Shown here: positions 1 to 4,799 of the stretch, in pieces | Position numbering within the stretch: position 1 is the stretch's first letter | Layout of the letters: each line of letters opens with the position of its first letter | Assembly: GCA_030431355.1 (NCBI GenBank) | Contig: JAUIJG010000384.1 | Coordinates: forward strand, 1 to 5,111 | Length of the DNA: 5,111 bases | From: a bacterium | GTDB taxonomy: Bacteria; Cyanobacteriota; Vampirovibrionia; Obscuribacterales; Obscuribacteraceae | Direction of reading: 5' to 3' | Translations under genes and position numbers: made by a program | Notes under the pieces: model-generated | Database searches by the model: none | What the model was told of the DNA's origin: nothing | The model's input: the letters and a program-made list of their open reading frames with translations, nothing else

Positions 1-1107
1 TTGCAGATCAGTATAAGAAGACTCCGCAGTCACGTGATGCGGTGTCGGCTCCTGCTGCAGTTGCTGTTGCTGCTGAACCTGGGGTTGAACCCGCTCTTGA
101 GGTCTGACGAAAGCATTCTCAGGAGGCTGGGCAACCATGTCAAAACCCGTGGCTATGACTGTGATAAGCACCTCTCCATGGAGACGATCATCTAGAACGG
201 CACCAAATATAATGTTGGCATCTTCAGAGACAGACTGATAGATGACATTGGCGGCTTCCTGAACCTCATGCAGAGTAAGGTCCGGACCACCGGTAACACT
301 GAAGATAACGCCGGAAGCACCATCCACAGTACTTTCAAGCAGCGGGCTGTTGATGGCGTTGCGAGCCGCTTCCACTGCCCTTCCTTCTCCACTGGCTCTT
401 CCAACACCCATAAGTGCTGAACCGGCGGTTTGCATAACCGCTTTGACATCGGCGAAGTCAACGTTGATCAGACCCGGCACGGTGATGATGTCGGATATAC
501 CTTGCACACCTTGCATCAATACCTTGTCAGCTTCGACAAAGGCTTCTTGCATGGAGGCTCTGTGATCAACTACTTCTAAAAGCTTCTGGTTAGGAATAAC
601 AATTAGAGTATCTACTTTGGCTCTGATCTCGTTAATGCCTTCTTCCGCTTGATTGGCTCTGCGTCTGCCTTCGAAGAAGAAGGGACGGGATACAACACCG
701 ACGGTGAGGGCACCAAGTTCTTTGGCAACTTCAGCCACAATGGGAGCGGCTCCGGTACCTGTTCCGCCACCCATACCGGCGGCGATGAATACCATGTCCG
801 ATCCTTGTATAGCGTTTGCTATCTCTTCACGGCTCTCCTCGGCAGCCTTCATGCCAACCTGAGGATTTCCGCCGGCGCCCAAACCTCTAGTCAGTTTGGC
901 TCCGACTTGTAGTCTGTTTTTAGCAGCCGATAGCTCTAGTGCTTGAGCGTCTGTGTTACACGCCCAGAATTCAACACCATTCAACCCGGCGGCAATCATT
1001 CTGTTTACTGCATTCGAGCCGGCTCCACCGACACCAACTACTTTAATGTCAGCTTTTAGCTCAAACTCTCTAGCCTTTTCGGACTTGTTCTCCGCTTGCT
1101 CTGGCAC
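1..1107 (-). CDS. ftsZ: Cell division protein FtsZ (3' end outside window)
   Basis: This is the tubulin-like GTPase that polymerises in the cytoplasm into the Z-ring at the division site. The first 369 residues are visible. The N-terminal GTPase domain has [14 protein letters not shown] (24-37), NTDAQAL (51-57), the tubulin signature GGGTGTG (113-119) and PFFFEGRRR (142-150). The T7 synergy loop NVDFAD (215-220) supplies the catalytic Asp pair D217/D220. The C-terminal domain ends near ITVIATGF (about 316-323). A Gln-rich linker follows (Q337-Q352, with five consecutive Q at 345-349); the conserved C-terminal tail peptide lies beyond the left edge. The GTG start at 1107 is the only reasonable one: an in-frame TGA lies three codons upstream and AAGAGG sits 10 bases before it. 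Slightly unusual residues are C50 before NTD (usually I or V) and the triple Phe 143-145. The wording is cyanobacteria-like. TPR genes, not ftsQ/ftsA, lie upstream. Confidence 0.98.
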   Translation of the reverse strand, partial: MPEQAENKSEKAREFELKADIKVVGVGGAGSNAVNRMIAAGLNGVEFWACNTDAQALELSAAKNRLQVGAKLTRGLGAGGNPQVGMKAAEESREEIANAIQGSDMVFIAAGMGGGTGTGAAPIVAEVAKELGALTVGVVSRPFFFEGRRRANQAEEGINEIRAKVDTLIVIPNQKLLEVVDHRASMQEAFVEADKVLMQGVQGISDIITVPGLINVDFADVKAVMQTAGSALMGVGRASGEGRAVEAARNAINSPLLESTVDGASGVIFSVTGGPDLTLHEVQEAANVIYQSVSEDANIIFGAVLDDRLHGEVLITVIATGFDMVAQPPENAFVRPQERVQPQVQQQQQLQQEPTPHHVTAESSYTDLQ

Positions 1108-1117
1108 GGCTATTCAA

Positions 1118-1123
1118 CCTCTT
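1118..1123 (-). promoter_or_regulatory. Shine-Dalgarno of ftsZ
   Basis: AAGAGG on the minus strand lies 10 bases before the GTG at 1107. An in-frame TGA sits between it and the start codon, so this site fixes the GTG as the ftsZ initiation codon. Confidence 0.7.
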
Positions 1124-1208
1124 ACAAAAATTACGCGATCTAATCTATATATTCCTGACAGTACCGACCAATATGTTTGGAGAGGCACGATGGCCTCACT
1201 TGCTGGCG

Positions 1209-1221
1209 GTTATGTCATAAC
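1209..1221. promoter_or_regulatory. 13-base palindrome, possible operator upstream of ftsZ
   Basis: GTTATGTCATAAC is a perfect inverted repeat with 6-base arms around one central base. It begins just downstream of the proposed ftsZ -10 box, about where transcription would start, which is a common position for a repressor site. A repeat this short has a several-percent chance of arising in a gap of this size, so the role is only suggested. Confidence 0.2.
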
Positions 1222-1229
1222 TCCGATAA

Positions 1230-1258
1230 ATGTTAGGACCTTTACCTTTCATTTGCAA
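1230..1258 (-). promoter_or_regulatory. Candidate sigma-70-type promoter for ftsZ
   Basis: On the minus strand, TTGCAA (1253-1258) and TAACAT (1230-1235) are separated by exactly 17 bases. Each box matches the sigma-70 consensus at four of six positions. Transcription would start near 1223, giving a leader of about 115 bases before the GTG. A weaker alternative nearer the gene is TTGGTC (around 1169-1174) with TATAGA-like sequence around 1147-1152. Only the spacing and partial matches support either one. Confidence 0.3.
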
Positions 1259-1322
1259 GGTCGAAAGCCGCTCATATAGTTAAGCTTTTCAAACCAGACC
1301 CTGTATCACAAAAGGTTGCCAA

Positions 1323-1363
1323 CAGGTTATTCGGAGTCTTTTCACCTACCCCAAAATTACCTG
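1323..1363 (-). terminator. Imperfect stem-loop after the TPR operon; weak terminator candidate
   Basis: Read on the minus strand, 1363-1349 can pair with 1336-1323: 14 base pairs (two of them G-U), interrupted by one A-A mismatch and one bulged base, closing a 12-base loop. It starts about 28 bases after the stop codon of the downstream TPR gene. No clear U-run follows (only CCTTTTG some distance on), so it does not meet the usual intrinsic-terminator pattern. It could instead act as an mRNA 3'-end stabiliser, or allow readthrough into ftsZ. Confidence 0.3.
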
Positions 1364-1391
1364 AGGGCCAGAACCTATTTGTAACTTAAAG

Positions 1392-2219
1392 TTATTTGTT
1401 CTTTTCGGCTGCTGCTCTGATTTTTGACAGAGTTTTTTGGAATCGCTGGTTGGAAGGCCTGATTTCAACAGCCTTCTGCGCAGAAGTCAGGGCCTCATCG
1501 AACTTTTTCTGACCAGCTTTGATACCGGACAAAAGCCAGAAGGCTTCAGCGTTTTTGCCGTCTAAACCGACACACTTCTCAAGACATTTGGCAGCCTCTT
1601 CGCTCTTGTTTTTGTGCAAATAAGCGTTAGCCAGGTAATAGAGGGCTTCGGCATCCTGGGGATTGATCTCCAGAGCTTTCTTCTCCTCAAAAATTTGATC
1701 GTCCAGCTGACCCATCAAACCCAGTACCATTCCCAGTTCTCTATGGGCAGGACCGAACTTGGGTTCCAACTTTATAGACTTTCGATATGCTTTTACCGAT
1801 TCTTTGTCATCTTTCAGGCGCAGATACATCTGTCCGAGTTTGTAATGTATATCCGCATTATTAGGATCCCTTAAAACTGCCTCCTTAAGGGCCTTTAATG
1901 CCTGCTTATCATCCTTCTGTCGGGTATGTACTCTGGCCATGCCCAGATAAGGCTCAGCTTTGTTGGGAATTATCTTGGAGGCGGCTTCGAATTGCTCGAG
2001 AGCACCCTTGAGATTGCCATCCACCAGATAAGCCTGACCAAGACTCATGCGTGTTTTCGCGTTATTTGGATTGGCACCGATACCTGCTTTATATCTGATG
2101 ATTGCCCGTTTTATGTCTTCCTGGCTTTGCTTGCTTTTCTCGGCGGCACTCAAAGGTCCACCCTGGCCCAAGAGAATTAGTGTTCCTAAGGTCAGAGATC
2201 CCAGTACATGCAATTTCAT
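1392..2219 (-). CDS. Exported TPR-repeat protein (275 aa)
   Basis: This is a probable periplasmic or envelope-associated scaffold built almost entirely of tetratricopeptide repeats, which bind protein partners; no catalytic domain is visible. The N-terminus is a signal peptide: MK, a hydrophobic core at about 5-18, and a likely signal peptidase I site after SAA (24-26). After a first partial repeat (about 34-53), six regular 34-residue units run from 54 to 257, each ending in the typical NP/P turn (NPNN, DPNN, LEPK, INPQ), followed by a capping helix to residue 275. The lysine-rich tail ends in KNK. The ATG at 2219 has GAGG 10 bases upstream, within the last codons of the preceding TPR gene, so translation of the two is probably coupled. 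The two proteins share architecture and may be paralogues or partners. The specific function is unknown. Confidence 0.9.
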   Translation of the reverse strand: MKLHVLGSLTLGTLILLGQGGPLSAAEKSKQSQEDIKRAIIRYKAGIGANPNNAKTRMSLGQAYLVDGNLKGALEQFEAASKIIPNKAEPYLGMARVHTRQKDDKQALKALKEAVLRDPNNADIHYKLGQMYLRLKDDKESVKAYRKSIKLEPKFGPAHRELGMVLGLMGQLDDQIFEEKKALEINPQDAEALYYLANAYLHKNKSEEAAKCLEKCVGLDGKNAEAFWLLSGIKAGQKKFDEALTSAQKAVEIRPSNQRFQKTLSKIRAAAEKNK

Positions 2220-2226
2220 AAAATAA

Positions 2227-3201
2227 TTACCTCATCAATTTCAGGCGGTCTCCGGCGACCAAACTTTTTGAATTATCCAACAGTTTGGACAATGCTGCTT
2301 TAGATGCGGGATCTCTTGGGCTAATTTGTATAGCTTTTTTATATGCCTCCAGGGCATCACCTTTTGCCCCCGTGTTTTCGTAGAGCTCACCGAGAGCCAG
2401 GTAAGCATAGTGGTTGGAGGGATTGCGCTCCACCGCTTTCTTCAAAACGATGAGGGCAAGTTGATTTTCTTCCTGGGCCATATGGGAGCGACCGAGAGCC
2501 ACTATGGCAAGATAATTGTTGGGATTAAGTCCGATTGACCGTTTAAATGACAATTTAGCCCGCTCAAAATCACCTTTTTTAAAGAGCGCATTGCCAAGAT
2601 TATAAAAAGCCACCGAGCTGTTCGGTCTCGCCCTTGCCACCAGATTGAACTCTTCCACGGCAAGCTCGATGAACCCCAGCCGTTCGAGACAAACAGCGTA
2701 GTTACCACGCACATCCATATCTTCCGGATTGAGTTCAAGAATCTGTTTTAGCTGGCCGCCAGCCTCATCATAGTTCCCTTGTTTCAAAAGAATCGCTGCT
2801 ATCTCCGCCCGGGCCGGTACATTCAAAAGCGGCTCTTTATCGTTTAGAAAAAGTACCTGAAAAAGCTCAGCCAGAGCCTCTTTGCTTCTTCCTATTCGAG
2901 AAAGCGCTCTGCCATAGCGAAGATGCAGTTGCCAGTTGTCATTGTTCATATCGACAGCCTGCTTGTACACACTGGCCGCAGCATGATAAGCCCGTTTCTG
3001 ATAAAGCAGATCACCTTTCTCTGCGATCTTTCTCCAGGGCTTTTCAGTACCAAGAGCAAAGCCAGGTCCACAACCCGGGCCCAGCAAGAGACCTGAAATC
3101 AGTAGACATTTGAGAAGCGTTCCGGCGGAAAGCACCCTCGATCTTTTAAAATAGTAATTGTTGTTTTTATCCACGACATAATTATAGTTGGCGCCGGACA
3201 A
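2227..3201 (-). CDS. Exported or lipid-anchored TPR-repeat protein (324 aa)
   Basis: This is the first gene of the two-gene TPR operon. An N-terminal basic stretch (K19 R20 S21 R22) precedes a hydrophobic segment (about 28-43) reading LLLGPGC. C44 could be a lipidated Cys, but GPGC is a poor lipobox; cleavage by signal peptidase I after GFA (47-49) is the alternative. Seven TPR units follow, at about 56-89, 90-123, 127-161, 162-195, 196-229, 230-263 and 264-297, with turns such as NPED, NPNN, NPSN and SPRD. A short C-terminal helix closes the array. No enzyme domain is seen, so the expected role is protein-protein scaffolding at the envelope. The start is TTG: it has GGAAGA 9 bases upstream and an in-frame TAA ten codons before it, whereas the in-frame GTGs at codons 10 and 23 lack a well-placed Shine-Dalgarno. 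The stop TAA lies 7 bases before the next TPR gene. Confidence 0.88.
   Translation of the reverse strand: MSGANYNYVVDKNNNYYFKRSRVLSAGTLLKCLLISGLLLGPGCGPGFALGTEKPWRKIAEKGDLLYQKRAYHAAASVYKQAVDMNNDNWQLHLRYGRALSRIGRSKEALAELFQVLFLNDKEPLLNVPARAEIAAILLKQGNYDEAGGQLKQILELNPEDMDVRGNYAVCLERLGFIELAVEEFNLVARARPNSSVAFYNLGNALFKKGDFERAKLSFKRSIGLNPNNYLAIVALGRSHMAQEENQLALIVLKKAVERNPSNHYAYLALGELYENTGAKGDALEAYKKAIQISPRDPASKAALSKLLDNSKSLVAGDRLKLMR
2230..2233 (-). promoter_or_regulatory. Shine-Dalgarno of the 275-aa TPR gene inside the upstream gene
   Basis: GAGG on the minus strand spans the penultimate and last sense codons (ATG AGG) of the 324-aa TPR gene, directly before its TAA, and lies 10 bases before the ATG at 2219. 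The overlap implies that ribosomes finishing the first gene are positioned to start the second. Confidence 0.6.
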
Positions 3202-3307
3202 GAACTGGAATCTTCCAGAAGCATATGGTTATAAGAATGCTCAAAGACTTGATATATATAAATGTGGTTAAAATAACTATTGAGACATTTAGTACACGGA
3301 AACTGAC
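3202..3307. promoter_or_regulatory. AT-rich divergent promoter region between the TPR operon and the DUF445 gene
   Basis: This 106-base gap separates two genes transcribed away from each other, so it must hold both promoters if each block has its own. It contains an alternating AT run (3252-3260). For the plus strand, TATAAAT (3257-3263) is the best -10-like box, but no convincing -35 lies 16-18 bases upstream; TTGATA (3249-3254) resembles a -35 but lacks a good partner. For the minus strand, TATAAC within TTATAACC (around 3228-3234) is -10-like, again without a clear -35. The DUF445 gene has only a weak GGA 7-9 bases before its ATG. Confidence 0.45.
3211..3216 (-). promoter_or_regulatory. 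Shine-Dalgarno deciding a TTG start
   Basis: GGAAGA on the minus strand lies 9 bases before the TTG at 3201. It is the main reason for choosing this non-ATG start for the 324-aa TPR protein. The nearby ATG around 3225 is in another frame. Confidence 0.5.
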
Positions 3308-4594
3308 ATGAACTTTGGGTTTGACTTATTCGCCCTTTTTGCAAGCCGAGAGGCTATCTTTGTCGATGTCATTTTGCCTCCGATACTTTTCGGCTTCCAC
3401 GGTTGGATAGCAACCTGGTGCGCCGTAAAAATGCTCTTTCGCCCTTACAAAGCCTGGTATATTCCCTACCTCAAATATCAAATTCCTTTTACTCCGGGCA
3501 TCTTTCCAAAGCGTCAGGCTAAGTTAGCCCAGGCGGTGGCAACCACCATCACCGATACCTTACTGACCCCCTCAGACATTAGAAAGAGAGCCCAGGAGCT
3601 TGTCACCGAAGAGAATATATATCGAACGGTAGATCTGTTTATAGACTCAGTTTTATTGAAGGAGTTTCGAGACACAGCCAAATTGCACAGGCTGGCCTCA
3701 GAGATGGCGCACCTGAGTCCCACTCTGCTTCAGCACTTCATCAAAACAACCATAGAATCTCTGGAAGAGAAAAATGACACCAGAATCCCGGCTATCACCG
3801 ATAAAATCTTCGATCAAATAGTCCTCTCCAGCCGAATAAACATGACCCAGGCAACCGAGCTAGCCGACCGATTCATGGAAAATTTCCTCACTGCGGAAAA
3901 AGTAAGACTGGCTATTTTGAAAGTGCTCAATCCGCAAAATATCAATGCTCTGGATGAATCTATCAACGCATACGCCGGAGGTCCATACAGGCTTCTGGCC
4001 AGAATCGTAGGCATAAAACGGATTTGTTATGAGTGGAAAAGCTTTTTGGAAAATGAGCCGAAAGAAGCCCATAAACTGATCGAAGATCTGATAAAGCGAT
4101 TCGGTGTGAAGCACCAGATTGCGGTTCAGATAACCAACTTTGACCTGCGCTCCATGCCTCTCGACAATGTGAATCGTCTGAAGAGAAATGTAATCGAATT
4201 TGTAGAAGCATTTATCATCGAACACAAAGAAGACTTAATAGATGCCTCAAGAAAACTGGAAGATGAAGCGATGGTAACCGTGCAGCACGCCATCGTCACT
4301 TTCAATCCAGCCAGCATTCCGAAAGAAGCACTGGATAGAACCAAACGTCAGGTGGCAAACTTCACCTATTCTTATCTGCAAAGAGAGCTGGGAGAGCTGG
4401 TGGAGCAAGCGATTCCCAAGCTTGGTGTGCATGGACTAATTGTCAGCAAAATTGATCTCTTCACACCCAGACAGCTGGAATATCTGGTGAAACGAATCTG
4501 CAAAAATGAGCTGAAAGCCCTGGAATACTTTGGTGGTGTCATAGGAGCGGTTATGGGTATCGTTCAGATCTTGATAAACGCCATCACTTTCTAA
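3308..4594 (+). CDS. DUF445 family membrane protein (YheB-like, 428 aa)
   Basis: This belongs to the DUF445 family (Pfam PF04286, which includes Bacillus YheB), membrane-anchored proteins of unknown function. The N-terminal hydrophobic segment (about 16-38) runs into the family hallmark GWIATWCAVKMLFRPY (32-47). The second family motif, IPFTPGIFPKRQAKLA, follows at about 59-74. The middle (about 75-400) is largely charged and helical, with several repeated helix-rich stretches typical of the family. A C-terminal hydrophobic helix (about 408-426, from FGGVIGAVMGIVQI) gives the expected membrane segment at each end with a soluble middle. In relatives I recall, the first motif carries TN where this protein has AT (35-36). 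The ATG at 3308 lies directly before the hydrophobic segment; its Shine-Dalgarno is weak. It is transcribed alone from the divergent region and followed by a 205-base gap. Assignment to the family is firm; the function is not known. Confidence 0.9.
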   Translation: MNFGFDLFALFASREAIFVDVILPPILFGFHGWIATWCAVKMLFRPYKAWYIPYLKYQIPFTPGIFPKRQAKLAQAVATTITDTLLTPSDIRKRAQELVTEENIYRTVDLFIDSVLLKEFRDTAKLHRLASEMAHLSPTLLQHFIKTTIESLEEKNDTRIPAITDKIFDQIVLSSRINMTQATELADRFMENFLTAEKVRLAILKVLNPQNINALDESINAYAGGPYRLLARIVGIKRICYEWKSFLENEPKEAHKLIEDLIKRFGVKHQIAVQITNFDLRSMPLDNVNRLKRNVIEFVEAFIIEHKEDLIDASRKLEDEAMVTVQHAIVTFNPASIPKEALDRTKRQVANFTYSYLQRELGELVEQAIPKLGVHGLIVSKIDLFTPRQLEYLVKRICKNELKALEYFGGVIGAVMGIVQILINAITF

Positions 4595-4640
4595 TTCTCT
4601 TTCTTACTCAATTTATAAGCCATCTCTACTAAAGAGAGAG

Positions 4641-4649
4641 TGATATTAT
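4641..4649 (+). promoter_or_regulatory. Candidate extended -10 promoter upstream of the kinase gene
   Basis: TGATATTAT matches the extended -10 form TGnTATAAT with one mismatch in the hexamer (TATTAT, 4644-4649). No TTGACA-like box is visible 16-18 bases upstream, which extended -10 promoters can tolerate. Transcription would begin near 4655-4657, leaving a leader of about 145 bases before the ATG at 4800 and about 220 before the alternative GTG at 4875. Confidence 0.35.
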
Positions 4650-4663
4650 ATATAGTGCTAAAC

Positions 4664-4710
4664 GCGGTTTGCTATTCTCGAAAGACCGCTCCAAAGGATT
4701 ATTCTGCGGT
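4664..4710 (+). repeat. Alternating GCGGT / ACCGC / GCGGT arms, evenly spaced
   Basis: GCGGT (4664-4668), its complement ACCGC (4685-4689) and a second GCGGT (4706-4710) occur at exact 21-base intervals. The first pair can be extended to a 7-bp stem (4664-4670 with 4683-4689, one G-U pair, 12-base loop). The second pairing is 5 bp with a 16-base loop. Because the middle arm can pair with only one neighbour at a time, the layout allows two exclusive folds, as in attenuators and riboswitches. It lies in the putative 5' leader of the kinase gene. No known riboswitch consensus was recognised. Confidence 0.3.
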
Positions 4711-4784
4711 GCGCCTGGGAACATTCAATATGGCTAGAGCCTTACGTAGTCAAGTAGAACCGGTAAAAAACTAGTCCCTGGAGC
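4711..4784 (+). other. Possible long-range RNA stem covering the kinase Shine-Dalgarno
   Basis: GCGCCTGGGA (4711-4720) can pair with TCCCTGGAGC (4775-4784) at eight of ten positions (G-A and U-U mismatches). The stem would include both the TGGGA ahead of the 14-codon ORF and the GGAG (4780-4783) ahead of the kinase ATG, and would enclose the small ORF exactly. If it forms, translation of the ORF and the kinase would be linked. It is seen only as complementarity. Confidence 0.25.
4730..4774 (+). CDS. Possible 14-codon leader ORF upstream of the kinase
   Basis: ATG at 4730 opens a short frame, MARALRSQVEPVKN, ending in TAG at 4772-4774. TGGGA (4716-4720) lies 9 bases before the ATG and could serve as its ribosome site. 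The frame is open upstream to 4619, so a longer form starting at GTG 4640 (44 residues) or GTG 4655 (39 residues) is possible, but neither has a well-placed Shine-Dalgarno and the proposed promoter overlaps them. The ORF ends 25 bases before the kinase ATG and is enclosed by a possible long-range stem (4711-4720 with 4775-4784), the arrangement expected of a leader peptide. An ORF this short easily arises by chance; no similarity was recognised. Confidence 0.15.
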   Translation: MARALRSQVEPVKN

Positions 4785-4799
4785 AAGCGAAAACGCTTG
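4784..4799 (+). other. Perfect hairpin between Shine-Dalgarno and ATG of the kinase
   Basis: CAAGCGAAAACGCTTG forms a 6-bp stem with an AAAA loop. It begins directly after GGAG (4780-4783) and ends directly before the ATG at 4800, filling the whole 16-base spacer. Unfolded, the GGAG is too far from the ATG for normal initiation; folded, it would be pulled next to it. No U-run follows, so it is not an intrinsic terminator. Confidence 0.5.

Noticed and set aside
1182..1197. GAGGC / GCCTC hairpin in the ftsZ leader
   Set aside because: Only five base pairs with a six-base loop, neither near the ribosome site nor followed by U's; common by chance.
953..1279. Open frame of 108 codons on the plus strand across the ftsZ start and leader
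   Set aside because: Its first half is antisense to the certain N-terminus of FtsZ, and it has no recognisable domain or ribosome site.
1382..1394. TAACTTAAAGTTA palindrome over the TPR stop codon as a terminator
   Set aside because: The arms are AT-rich with only one base between them, so no stable hairpin can form, and no U-run follows.
3099..3344. Minus-strand open frame of 81 codons bridging the divergent region
   Set aside because: It overlaps both the signal-peptide region of the TPR gene in another frame and the start of the DUF445 gene; the composition is not protein-like and no domain is seen.
3860..4225. Minus-strand open frame of 121 codons
   Set aside because: It is antisense to the middle of the DUF445 gene, whose frame is supported by family motifs at both ends.
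4596..4637. TCTCTTT / AAAGAGA inverted repeat after the DUF445 gene as a terminator
   Set aside because: The 7-bp stem is AT-rich with a 28-base loop and no following U-run; purine/pyrimidine-rich runs make such matches likely by chance.
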